Shown here: positions 53,018 through 61,259 of the stretch, piece after piece
Numbering within the stretch: position 1 is the first letter of the stretch
Layout of the letters: the number at the start of each line of letters is the position of its first letter
Origin: Sedimenticola hydrogenitrophicus
GTDB lineage: Bacteria; Pseudomonadota; Gammaproteobacteria; Chromatiales; Chromatiaceae
Length of the DNA stretch: 64,000 nt
Direction of reading: 5' to 3'
NCBI RefSeq assembly: GCF_025175675.1
Contig: NZ_JANIOA010000001.1
Location: forward strand, 186,001-250,000
Notes under the pieces: generated by a model
Told to the model about the DNA's origin: nothing
Database searches by the model: none
What the model saw: the letters and a program-made list of their open reading frames with translations, nothing else
Translations under genes and position numbers: made by a program

Positions 53018-53989
53018 TTGGAAAGCATACAGATACGCCGTCATTTCAGTCGCAATATCCTGATTCGCATGATCATCCTGGGCGCCATCGGCGCCGGCGT
53101 GCTGTTCTGGAAACTCGATTTCATTATTGATATCTACTTCCGCGACCAGCTCACCCCCACCGGCCTGATCATCAACGGCGCCATCCTCGCCCTGTTCACC
53201 CTCGGGCTGTTCAGGATCATCGGCATACTGGTCAGTTACGGGCTGGAAGAGCGGGCGGTGGTCCAGTTCATGGCCAACCTGCGGGACAAGGTCGATCCGC
53301 TCTACGAGGTCGCCGAACAGCGCATTATCGCGCGCCGCTACCGTACCCTGGAGACGCTGCACAAGGCCAACACCCCGATCAATCACAACGCCCTGGCCAC
53401 CACCCTGGTGGCGTCGGAGAGCACCCGCAACAGTCTGCCGAAGTTCGTCAACAACACGCTGATCCTGAGCGGCGTGTTCGGCACCATCGTGTCACTCTCC
53501 ATCGCCCTGATCGGCGCCTCCGACCTGCTCGCCTCGGCGGTCAACGTCAATGGCATGGGACTGGTCATCCACGGCATGTCCACCGCGCTCTCGACCACCA
53601 TCACCGCCATCGTCTGCTATATCTTCTTCGGCTATTTCTACATGAAGCTGACCGATGTGCAGACCAACCTGGTAAGCGGGGTGGAGCAGATCACCGCCGC
53701 CCACCTGATGCCGCGCTTCCAGATCCAGACCGAGAGCGTGCTGTTTGAGTTCAGCGGACTGATCCGCTCGCTGCAGAGCCTGATCAGCAAGATGGAGGGG
53801 TCCCAGGTCTCGTTCCAGAACCTGGCCCAGGAGATGCAGCTCTCCCAGGGTAACATCCAGGCGCTCGAGCAATCCATCAGCCGGGCGATGCAACAGGCCT
53901 ATGAGGAGCGCATCCAGCCCATCACCCGGGAGATGGAGGACATCAAGCGGCTGCTCAGGGATGGCTTCCGGCTGCACGAGGACGTATGA
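53018..53989 (+). CDS. MotA/TolQ/ExbB-like membrane protein
   Basis: A 323-residue membrane protein. Four hydrophobic segments are seen (14-36, 47-70, 147-168, 180-207). The last two (LSGVFGTIVSLSIALIG and MSTALSTTITAIVCYIFFGY) carry the conserved small-residue pattern of MotA/TolQ/ExbB proton channels. The C-terminal 100 residues form a coiled coil, as in stator proteins with a cytoplasmic tail. It starts at TTG with GGGGA 7 bases upstream; an ATG at residue 18 is less likely as it would remove the first membrane segment. It overlaps the next gene by four bases, so the two subunits are co-translated. Confidence 0.8.
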   Translation: MESIQIRRHFSRNILIRMIILGAIGAGVLFWKLDFIIDIYFRDQLTPTGLIINGAILALFTLGLFRIIGILVSYGLEERAVVQFMANLRDKVDPLYEVAEQRIIARRYRTLETLHKANTPINHNALATTLVASESTRNSLPKFVNNTLILSGVFGTIVSLSIALIGASDLLASAVNVNGMGLVIHGMSTALSTTITAIVCYIFFGYFYMKLTDVQTNLVSGVEQITAAHLMPRFQIQTESVLFEFSGLIRSLQSLISKMEGSQVSFQNLAQEMQLSQGNIQALEQSISRAMQQAYEERIQPITREMEDIKRLLRDGFRLHEDV

Positions 53990-55059
53990 ACTCCGACAAC
54001 AGCTTTGTCGATCTGCGGCTGAACCGCCAGGAGGGACAGAACCAGGATAGCTTCTGGCCCTCCTTCACCGACATCATGACCGTGATCGTGATGATCTTCG
54101 TCATCGCCATGGTGGTCCTGTTGCTACGCAATATCGAGCTGGTCAACCAGCTGCGCGCCACCATGGAGGCGGAACGTGCCGCGGTAGAACTGGCCAAGGC
54201 CACCGGCGAGGAGAAGGAGAGCCTGGCACTGAAGCTGTTCGCAGCGGAAAACGACCTCTCCATGCTGCGCATGCGCCTGATGCAGCTGGAAGAGCAGCGC
54301 ACGGAACAGGCCGGCACCATCGACACCCAGCATCGCAGCATCGTCCAGCTGCAGGCGGAAAACGAGTCGCTGCAACTACTGCGCGACCAGCTCAATGCGG
54401 AGAATTTCACCCTCACCCAGCAGTTGCAGAAACGGGACGTGCTGATCCAGCAGCAGCAACAGAACCTGGAGGATCTGCAGCAGACCCTGCTCTCGGCACA
54501 ACAACAGTTGAGCCGGTTCCAGGAGGAGATCGCCTCCGCCCACTCGGCACTCAATACGCTGGAGCAGAACTACGTCGCGGTACAGGAGCAACTGGCCCAG
54601 CTGCAGCAACGTTACAGCAGCCAGTCGGGCGAACTACGGGCGGCACGGGTCGCCGAGCTGGAGAGTGGCCGGCAACTGCAGACCCTGCAATCCAATTTCC
54701 AACAGCTCAAGGTCAAATACGACAAACTGATCCGGCCGGCCCGTTCACCCGCAGGACGCTACCTGGTGGAGGTACGCTACACCAAGCCGGACAAACGCAT
54801 CCTGGCCGAATACCAGACCCAGGAACAGCCGGGCTACCGGTCCGTCTCCCAGGAGCAGCTGGAGACGGTTCTCGGCGGGCTCAAGAAGCAGCAGGACAAT
54901 GGACTCTATATCAAGGTGATCTTCCCGGAGAACAGTGGTCTCACCTTCACCGAGGCGTGGGGCCTGACCTCCCATTTGCACGCCAGCTACGACTACTATT
55001 TCCAGGGCGGCGGCCCCGAGTTGGTCCCGGTGCTGCCCACCCCCGACCAGGGTGAATGA
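53986..55059 (+). CDS. MotB-like stator subunit with a long coiled coil and no OmpA domain
   Basis: A 357-residue protein. One membrane segment (29-48) begins FWPSFTDIMTVIVMIFVIAM, with D29 where MotB/TolR/ExbD have the proton-carrying Asp. Residues 55-245 are a Gln/Leu-rich coiled coil. Residues 258-345 (GRYLVEVRYTKPDKRILAEY onward) are a compact C-terminal domain I do not recognise; it is not the OmpA-like peptidoglycan-binding domain of MotB. The partner is the MotA-like protein just upstream. It probably couples ion flow to motion or force on an unknown target; this is inference. Confidence 0.72.
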   Translation: MNSDNSFVDLRLNRQEGQNQDSFWPSFTDIMTVIVMIFVIAMVVLLLRNIELVNQLRATMEAERAAVELAKATGEEKESLALKLFAAENDLSMLRMRLMQLEEQRTEQAGTIDTQHRSIVQLQAENESLQLLRDQLNAENFTLTQQLQKRDVLIQQQQQNLEDLQQTLLSAQQQLSRFQEEIASAHSALNTLEQNYVAVQEQLAQLQQRYSSQSGELRAARVAELESGRQLQTLQSNFQQLKVKYDKLIRPARSPAGRYLVEVRYTKPDKRILAEYQTQEQPGYRSVSQEQLETVLGGLKKQQDNGLYIKVIFPENSGLTFTEAWGLTSHLHASYDYYFQGGGPELVPVLPTPDQGE

Positions 55060-55192
55060 ACGCCGCAGCGGATACCTCCGGGGGATGGCCCCGGAACTTG
55101 GCACGCCACTTCACTTGATTCTGGCCTTGATCCGGGGTTTTGTTGTTATACTCGCAACCGAACGCCCAATATAACTATAAGCCGGTCCGACT

Positions 55193-56182
55193 ATGCCAAT
55201 ACCCGTCATCATCTGTGACGATTCAAGCTTTGCCAGAAAACAGGTCATGCGCGCCCTGCCCTCCGGCTGGGACGTGGATCTGACATTCTGCGAAAACGGC
55301 CGGGAGGCGGTCGCGGCGATCGAGGCCGGCCAGGGGGACATCCTGCTGCTTGACCTGACCATGCCGGTGATGGACGGCTTCGAGGTGCTCGAGTACATCC
55401 GCTCCAACGATCTGCCCACCCTGCCCATAGTCATATCCGGCGACATCCAGCCGGAGAGCCACAAACGGGTCATGGCGCTCGGCGCGGTCGCCTTCATCAA
55501 GAAGCCGGTGGACCCGGCCGAACTGACCCGGGTGCTGGATGAGTTCGGGGTGCTGGAGATCCTCACCGGCAAGGAGCCGCCGGCCAACGTCCAGGTCACC
55601 TTCACCGAGTGGGTGCAGGAGATCACCAATGTGGCCATGGGACGGGCGGCGGACCTGCTGGTGCGGGTGGTGAATGAAAAAGTGGAGCTCTCCATCCCCC
55701 ACGTCAGCCTGCTGGACCGGGGCGATCTGGAGATGACCCTGAACGCCACCGCCCACGGTGACAGCTTCTCCTGCATCACCCAGGGATTCATCGGCGGCGG
55801 CATCTCCGGCGAGAATCTGCTGCTGTTTCACGACACCGATATCCGCCATGTCGCCGAACTCCTCAACTTCGATCTCAACCACCTGGAAACCTCCAGCGAG
55901 ATCGAACTCTACATGGATATTGCCAATGTGCTGGTTGGCGCCTTCCTCAAGGGCTTCGCCGAACAGCTGGATGTCTGCTTCAGCCAGGGACATCCCCGCA
56001 TCACCATCCACAATCAGGACAGTGCCGTGATCCTTGCCAACCACCAGGGACACGACCGGATACTGACCATAGAGGTCAACTATGTGATCGGGGACAATCA
56101 GATCCGCTGTAATCAACTGGTGCTGATCACACCGGAATCCATTGCCGCGCTGAAGCTGCGCTCGGGTGAGGAGATTATCTGA
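55193..56182 (+). CDS. Response regulator with a C-terminal CheC-like domain
   Basis: A 329-residue protein. The receiver domain (3-120) has D9/D10, phosphoacceptor D54 in LLLDLTMPVMDG and K104. Residues 135-325 are CheC/CheX-like, with E143/N146 in EITNVAMGRA and D242/N245 in DIANVLVGA as the two phosphatase half-sites; the second has Asp for the usual Glu. CheC proteins remove phosphate from CheY-like receivers, so this protein may dephosphorylate itself or a partner. It lies 133 bases after the stator pair and 2 bases before the diguanylate cyclase gene. Confidence 0.85.
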   Translation: MPIPVIICDDSSFARKQVMRALPSGWDVDLTFCENGREAVAAIEAGQGDILLLDLTMPVMDGFEVLEYIRSNDLPTLPIVISGDIQPESHKRVMALGAVAFIKKPVDPAELTRVLDEFGVLEILTGKEPPANVQVTFTEWVQEITNVAMGRAADLLVRVVNEKVELSIPHVSLLDRGDLEMTLNATAHGDSFSCITQGFIGGGISGENLLLFHDTDIRHVAELLNFDLNHLETSSEIELYMDIANVLVGAFLKGFAEQLDVCFSQGHPRITIHNQDSAVILANHQGHDRILTIEVNYVIGDNQIRCNQLVLITPESIAALKLRSGEEII

Positions 56183-56184
56183 TC

Positions 56185-57147
56185 ATGAGTTCGCTCAACG
56201 ACGATATTTCAGAGATGCACCTGCTGTTGGGGATTATCCACAATGTGGATGTAGGCCTGGTGGTGCTCGACCGCGACTACCGGATCAAAATCTGGAACCA
56301 TTTCATGTGGAACCACAGCGGCATCAACCCCTTTACCCTGACCGACAAGAACCTGTTCGAGGAGTTTCCGGAGCTGCCGGTCAAGTGGCTGGAGAAAAAG
56401 CTGGATACGGTATTCCTGCTCAACAACCGGGCATTCTCCTCCTGGCAGCAGCGCCCCTACATCGTCCGCTTCAACAGCTATAACCCGATCACCGGCCGCT
56501 CGGACACCATGTTCCAGAACATGACCATCTTCCCGCTGACCGGTATCTCGGGTGAGGTGGAGCATGTCTGCCTGATGCTGTACGACGCCACCGATGCCGC
56601 CCTGGACGAGCAGGCGCTGCAGTCGGCCAACGAAGAACTGGACCGGCTGGGGCGCACCGACGGCCTGACCGGCCTGTACAACCGCCGCGCCTGGGAGCAT
56701 CACCTGGAGAACGAATTCAAGCGGTTTCCGCGTAGCGGCAAACCGCGCACCCTGGTGATGTTCGATATCGACCACTTCAAGAAGGTGAACGACACCTACG
56801 GCCACCAGGCCGGCGATGAAGTGATCCGCATCACCTCGGCCCTGCTGCAGGAGACCAAACGGGAGATCGACATCGCCGGCCGCTATGGTGGCGAGGAATT
56901 CTGCGTCATCCTGCTGGATACCGACTGCCAGGGCGGCAGGATCTTCGCGGAGCGTCTGCGCCAGGCAGTGGAGGCGACCCGGGTGAATTACGACGGCCAG
57001 GAGATCCGCTTCCGCATCAGCCTCGGCGTGGCCGAGATTCGTGCGGACTTAGCCAACCACAGCGTATGGCTGGAACAGGCGGACAAGGCGCTCTACCAGT
57101 CCAAGGAGGGCGGCCGCAACCGCACCACGCTCTACACGCCGGAGTAA
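56185..57147 (+). CDS. PAS-GGDEF diguanylate cyclase
   Basis: A 320-residue protein. Residues 12-145 are a PAS-type sensor domain (NVDVGLVVLDRDYRIKIWNH). Residues 158-318 are a GGDEF domain: DGLTGLYNRRAWE, FDIDHFKKVNDTYGHQAGDE and the active site YGGEEF (235-239). RxxD at 226-229, five residues before GGEEF, is an intact inhibitory site for c-di-GMP feedback. It makes c-di-GMP. It is co-transcribed with the receiver-CheC gene, 2 bases upstream. No membrane segment is seen. Confidence 0.92.
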   Translation: MSSLNDDISEMHLLLGIIHNVDVGLVVLDRDYRIKIWNHFMWNHSGINPFTLTDKNLFEEFPELPVKWLEKKLDTVFLLNNRAFSSWQQRPYIVRFNSYNPITGRSDTMFQNMTIFPLTGISGEVEHVCLMLYDATDAALDEQALQSANEELDRLGRTDGLTGLYNRRAWEHHLENEFKRFPRSGKPRTLVMFDIDHFKKVNDTYGHQAGDEVIRITSALLQETKREIDIAGRYGGEEFCVILLDTDCQGGRIFAERLRQAVEATRVNYDGQEIRFRISLGVAEIRADLANHSVWLEQADKALYQSKEGGRNRTTLYTPE

Positions 57148-57207
57148 GGGCCATCCGGCGGGCACGGCCCACCCTATGTCTGGTGTCGAGTTAACGCGGG
57201 AACAGCG

Positions 57208-57367
57208 CGACCGCCCCTATACGAACCACGGATCCACACGGATGGACACAGATGGGTTCACCCTGCCGGGCACATGCATGCCCCCGCCCGACCAACTCCC
57301 TGCCGGGGCTTCCCTATCCAAAATCCGTGTGTATCCGTGTCCATCCGTGGTTCTTCCTAAGCCATAG
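57208..57367. repeat. ACCACGGATCCACACGGATG element, copy 1
   Basis: A long element with ends GAACCACGGATCCACACGG and CCGTGTCCATCCGTGGTTC and a diverged core; a second copy in the opposite orientation is at 61026-61193, flanks included. It lies between the cyclase gene and the end of tsaB. No coding sequence is seen in this gap. Confidence 0.75.
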
Positions 57368-57437
57368 GGGATCCCGTAGGCACCGTGATTTGTTGGATTG
57401 TCCCGGCAGGCACGGCCCGCCCTATGAAAATACCGAT

Positions 57438-58133
57438 TTACCCCGCCCGGGATTCGCCCGGCCGGGACGCCACCTTGTCGCGCAGATAGACCGGCGCGGC
57501 CAGTTCCGCCGCCACCGCCTCGCCGCGGACAAAACCGGCCGCGCCCAGCAGCGCCACGTCGTGGGCACTGCAGAGCAGATCCGCATTCACTTCCCCGACC
57601 GCGTCGCCGAGCCGCTGGTCCAGCAGATCCCGGTAGCTACCCCAACCGGCCCCGACACCCTGCCAGCCGCCGCCAGCCGGCAAGGTTACCCGGTCGGGCG
57701 CGGACACCTCATCGGCTACCCGGGCCGAAACCAGGCCCTGGGCATCCACTTCATAGGCGCCCCAGTAGACCTCCTGCATGCGCGCGTCGTAGGCCGGCAG
57801 CAGACGCCGCCAACCCAGCTCGCGGAAGCCCCGTTGCGCCAGGGCGGCCAGGGTGGAGACCGGGACCACCGGCAAGTCGGCGGCGAAGGCGGCGCCCTGC
57901 GCCACACCCACCGCAATGCGCACCCCGGTGAAGGCGCCGGGCCCGCGGCCAAAGGCGATGGCATCCAGCCCCGCGAGTGTCACCCCGGCCTCGGCCAGCA
58001 ACTCATCCAGCATCGGCAGTATCAGCTGGCTGTGCATGCGCGGTTGCACCTGGTAACGCTCAATGACGTTCCCGTCGATCAACAGTGCGGCGGAGCAGGC
58101 TTCGGTGGCGGTTTCCAGGGCAAGTATCTTCAT
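57438..58133 (-). CDS. tsaB: TsaB, tRNA t6A-synthesis protein
   Basis: A 231-residue TsaB. MKILALETATEACSAAL is the actin-like ATPase start, followed by MHSQLILPMLDELL and AIAFGRGPGAFTGVRIAVG, both family hallmarks. TsaB supports TsaD in adding threonylcarbamoyl to A37 of ANN-decoding tRNAs. The ATG at 58133 is used, as a GTG two codons earlier adds nothing conserved. It is divergent from pncB across a 299-base gap with no clear promoter or repeat. Confidence 0.93.
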   Translation of the reverse strand: MKILALETATEACSAALLIDGNVIERYQVQPRMHSQLILPMLDELLAEAGVTLAGLDAIAFGRGPGAFTGVRIAVGVAQGAAFAADLPVVPVSTLAALAQRGFRELGWRRLLPAYDARMQEVYWGAYEVDAQGLVSARVADEVSAPDRVTLPAGGGWQGVGAGWGSYRDLLDQRLGDAVGEVNADLLCSAHDVALLGAAGFVRGEAVAAELAAPVYLRDKVASRPGESRAG

Positions 58134-58432
58134 GGCCACCGATTGTATCCCAGCTCCCGCTGAAAGTGGCTATTTTTGCTGACCGGCGCCAACCGGATCG
58201 CTCATCTATTCCACCCGCCCGTAGCTCCCCCCCACTGCCTGCTATGCTTAAATTTGTAATCACTTGGACAGTACCGCTGACTATGGCGTTGCTGCGGAGC
58301 GGGTCGCCGACGCCACCGTCCCTTATCAGGTTCCCAGCGACCCTTCCCCGGTCCCGCCCGCGCCCCGGCTACGGGTGTGGCCGGCAATTATCGCGCACAT
58401 CCTGTGTGGCGCCGGGTAGGATTTACCGTGTG

Positions 58433-59830
58433 ATGCCCGGAATACCATTCGACCAAGAGCGACTCCCCGCCACCAGCGGTACCGACATGGCGATGCCGGG
58501 CCAGGGGCTCGCCCTGTTCACGGATCTCTACGAGCTGACCATGCTTCAGGCCTACCTCGAGGAGGGCCTGACCGAACCGGCGGTTTTCAGTCTGTCCGTA
58601 CGCCGCCTCCCGGCACGCCGCAACTACCTGCTCGCCTGCGGCATCGACAGCGTGACCGGGTATCTGCAGCAGCTGCGTTTCCGCGACGACGATCTCGCCT
58701 ATCTCGCCTCGCTCCAGCTGTTCAGCGACCGGTTCTTGTCCTGGCTCGGCGCATTCCGCTTCAGCGGGGAGATGCAGGCCGTTCCCGAGGGCACACCGGT
58801 GTTCGCCAATGAACCCATTCTCGAGGTTTCGGCACCGCTGCCGGAGGCGCAACTGATCGAGACGCTGGTCTTGAACCAGGTGCACCTGCAGACCGTTCTG
58901 GCCTCCAAGGCGGCCCGGGTGGTAGCCGCGGCGCAGGGGCGGCCGGTGATCGATTTCGGCGCCCGGCGCATGCATGGCCTCGATGCCGCGCTGAAGGCTG
59001 CCCGCGCGTTTTACATCGGCGGGGTCACGGCGACGTCGAATGTAATGGCCGGCAAGCTCTACGGTATCCCGGTCGCCGGCACCATGGCGCACAGCTACGT
59101 GCAGGCGCACGAGGACGAGGCGGCGGCATTCCGGGCGTTCGCACGACTCTATCCGCAAACCATACTGCTGGTGGACACCTACGATACGCTGGCCGGCGTG
59201 GGCAAGGTCATCGCGCTGGCACAGACATTCGGTAAGGACTTCCAGGTGCGCGGGGTGCGGCTCGACTCCGGCGATCTCGCGCAGCTCGCCGGGGCGGCGC
59301 GGCAACTGCTCGACAGCGCCGGTCTGCAGCGGGTCGAGATCTTCGCCAGCGGCGGGCTCGACGAGGACGCCATTGCCGGCCTGCTGGCATCCGGCGCCCC
59401 CATCGACGGCTTCGGGGTGGGCACCCACATGGGCGTCTCCAGCGACGCCCCCGATCTGGATATCGCCTACAAGCTGTGCGAGTACGCGGGCGAGGGGCGC
59501 TTGAAGCTCTCCTCGGGAAAGCCGGTGTTGCCGGGACGCAAACAGGTTTTCCGGGTGCTGGAAGGCGAACGCGCCGTGCGCGACATCATCGCCCGCAGCG
59601 ACGAGCCCTGTCCTGGATCCGCACTGCTGGAACCGGTAATGTGCAATGGCACCCGGGTCTCGACGGCCCGGCCCCTGACCCGGATCCGCGACTATGCGCG
59701 GGCGCAGATCGAGCGCCTGCCCGCGGCCGTGCGGGTGAACACGTCCGCCACCCCGCCCTATCCGGTGACGGTGAGCGCGGAACTATCGCGCTTCCAACGC
59801 CATGTCAGGGATAAAGTGGCGCATTTATGA
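58433..59830 (+). CDS. pncB: Nicotinate phosphoribosyltransferase
   Basis: A 465-residue enzyme of the NAPRTase family. It shows LFTDLYELTMLQAYLEEG near the N-terminus, FGARRMHGLDAALKAARAFY, HSYVQAHEDEAAAF, LVDTYDTLAG and GVRLDSGDLAQLA. It makes nicotinate mononucleotide from nicotinate, PRPP and ATP in NAD salvage. The frame is open further upstream but that part is not conserved; an ATG at 58433 or a GTG at 58430 with TAGGA upstream fits, and an ATG at 58487 is also possible. The next gene, a nicotinamidase, supplies its substrate. Confidence 0.9.
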   Translation: MPGIPFDQERLPATSGTDMAMPGQGLALFTDLYELTMLQAYLEEGLTEPAVFSLSVRRLPARRNYLLACGIDSVTGYLQQLRFRDDDLAYLASLQLFSDRFLSWLGAFRFSGEMQAVPEGTPVFANEPILEVSAPLPEAQLIETLVLNQVHLQTVLASKAARVVAAAQGRPVIDFGARRMHGLDAALKAARAFYIGGVTATSNVMAGKLYGIPVAGTMAHSYVQAHEDEAAAFRAFARLYPQTILLVDTYDTLAGVGKVIALAQTFGKDFQVRGVRLDSGDLAQLAGAARQLLDSAGLQRVEIFASGGLDEDAIAGLLASGAPIDGFGVGTHMGVSSDAPDLDIAYKLCEYAGEGRLKLSSGKPVLPGRKQVFRVLEGERAVRDIIARSDEPCPGSALLEPVMCNGTRVSTARPLTRIRDYARAQIERLPAAVRVNTSATPPYPVTVSAELSRFQRHVRDKVAHL

Positions 59831-59851
59831 CCAGGCAACTGGAGGCACAAC

Positions 59852-60439
59852 ATGGATCACATCGAAGCGTTACTGCAACCGGGTGACGGCCTGCTTCTGG
59901 TGGATGTCCAGAATGATTTCTGCCCCGGGGGTGCGCTGCCAATCAGCGGCGGTGACGGGATCGTCCCCCTGCTCAATCACTGGATTGCCGCGGCTACCGC
60001 CAGGGGGGTACCGATCTATGCCTCGCGTGACTGGCACCCGGCCGGCCACATCAGCTTCCAGGAGCAGGGTGGCCCCTGGCCGGTACATTGCCTGCAGGAC
60101 ACGCCGGGGGCGATGTTCCATCCCGAACTGCAACTGCCGGGGTCCGTGGTAAAGGTCACCAAGGGCGTACGCTTCGACCATGATCAGAACTCCGCGCTCG
60201 ACGCGACAGGACTGGAGGTCCGGCTGCGCCAGGATGGGGTCAGGCGATTGTGGATCGGCGGGCTGGCCGAGGATGTCTGTGTGCGGGCCAGCGTGCTCGA
60301 CGCCCTGCAGGCGGGTTTCGCGGTCGTGCTGATCGGTGATGGCACACGCCCGGTGATCCGGGAGAACGGCGTCAAGGCACGCCGGGAGATGCAGGACGCC
60401 GGTGCCGAGGTGCACATCACGGGACTTACCGGTCGGTGA
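59852..60439 (+). CDS. pncA: Nicotinamidase
   Basis: A 195-residue isochorismatase-fold amidase. The catalytic triad is visible: D18 (LLLVDVQNDFCPGGAL), K104 (VTKGVRFDHDQ) and C143 (LAEDVCVRAS). Metal ligands D60, H62 (SRDWHP) and H79 are present. It hydrolyses nicotinamide to nicotinate, which PncB uses. It starts 21 bases after pncB on the same strand. Confidence 0.93.
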   Translation: MDHIEALLQPGDGLLLVDVQNDFCPGGALPISGGDGIVPLLNHWIAAATARGVPIYASRDWHPAGHISFQEQGGPWPVHCLQDTPGAMFHPELQLPGSVVKVTKGVRFDHDQNSALDATGLEVRLRQDGVRRLWIGGLAEDVCVRASVLDALQAGFAVVLIGDGTRPVIRENGVKARREMQDAGAEVHITGLTGR

Positions 60440-60568
60440 TACCGCGGGTACGCGATGCCGCGATCGCGAGCCAGGTCCGGCCCGTCGGCAAAGGGCGCAT
60501 TATCTCTGCGCCTGGATTATTTTCCGCCTACAATTGGGGTTGGTTCCATTCCGAGTGGGGAGTCCGTT

Positions 60569-60961
60569 ATGTACTTCGGCAAGAAATATGAAAACGCGCC
60601 GCCAGGGGGTAGTGTCGCCGACGAGCGCCGGGCGATCCTGCGCCGCCACCTGATCTATTACCTGCGGGTATGGGACACCGCAACGGATACGCTGCTCGGG
60701 CATATCGTGGATATCAACACCGACGGCCTGATGCTGATCAGCGAGAAACCGATCGAAACCGGCAAGCCGTTCGACCTGGAGATCCGCTGTCAGGGCATCG
60801 CGGGCGCACCGGAGACGATCCGCTTTGCCGCAGTCAGCCGCTGGAGCAACAACGACGTCAACAGCGCCTTCTACGATACCGGCTTCCAGCTGGTCGATCC
60901 CTCGGAAGAGATCCTGGAACCGATCCGCCAGATGATCCGCCAGTACGGATTCGGGGAGTAG
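60569..60961 (+). CDS. PilZ-domain c-di-GMP-binding protein
   Basis: A 130-residue single PilZ domain. The binding loop RRHLIYYLRVWD (25-36) and DINTDGLML (48-56, the D/NxSxxG-type motif with Thr in place of Ser) are seen. The ATG at 60569 has GGGGAG 7 bases upstream. PilZ proteins bind c-di-GMP and alter motility or surface behaviour; the partner is unknown. It may respond to the diguanylate cyclase encoded 3.4 kb upstream, but is not in that operon. Confidence 0.8.
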   Translation: MYFGKKYENAPPGGSVADERRAILRRHLIYYLRVWDTATDTLLGHIVDINTDGLMLISEKPIETGKPFDLEIRCQGIAGAPETIRFAAVSRWSNNDVNSAFYDTGFQLVDPSEEILEPIRQMIRQYGFGE

Positions 60962-61025
60962 CCCAGGACCCGCCGGAAGCCCGCTGCCACATCACCCCAC
61001 ACAGGCACGGCGCCCACGGGGCGCC

Positions 61026-61193
61026 CTATGGCTGAGGAAGAACCACGGATGGACACGGATACACACGGATTTTGCATAGAGGAACTGTCGAACAGGCGGT
61101 TGGCGGTGCGAGGGGCATGTATGTGTCCGGCTGGAGGGTGAACCCATCTGTGTCCATCCGTGTGGATCCGTGGTTCGGATAGGGGTGGTCGAG
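61026..61193. repeat. ACCACGGATCCACACGGATG element, copy 2 (inverted)
   Basis: Reverse-orientation copy of the element at 57208. The outer 40-50 bases on each side are nearly identical while the centre differs. GGCGCCCACGGGGCGCCC-type sequence flanks it on both sides (near 61010 and 61235). It fills most of the gap between the PilZ gene and the end of the helicase gene. Confidence 0.75.
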
Positions 61194-61259
61194 CTCTTCC
61201 CAAGTTACCTCGGTACCCGTAGGGCGGGGCGGGCGCGGCGCCCACGGGGCGCCCAAGGT

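Noticed and set aside
53018-55059. Zorya defence system (ZorAB)
   Set aside because: The MotA-like tail is short, the MotB-like protein has no peptidoglycan-binding domain, and no zorC, zorD or zorE gene follows.
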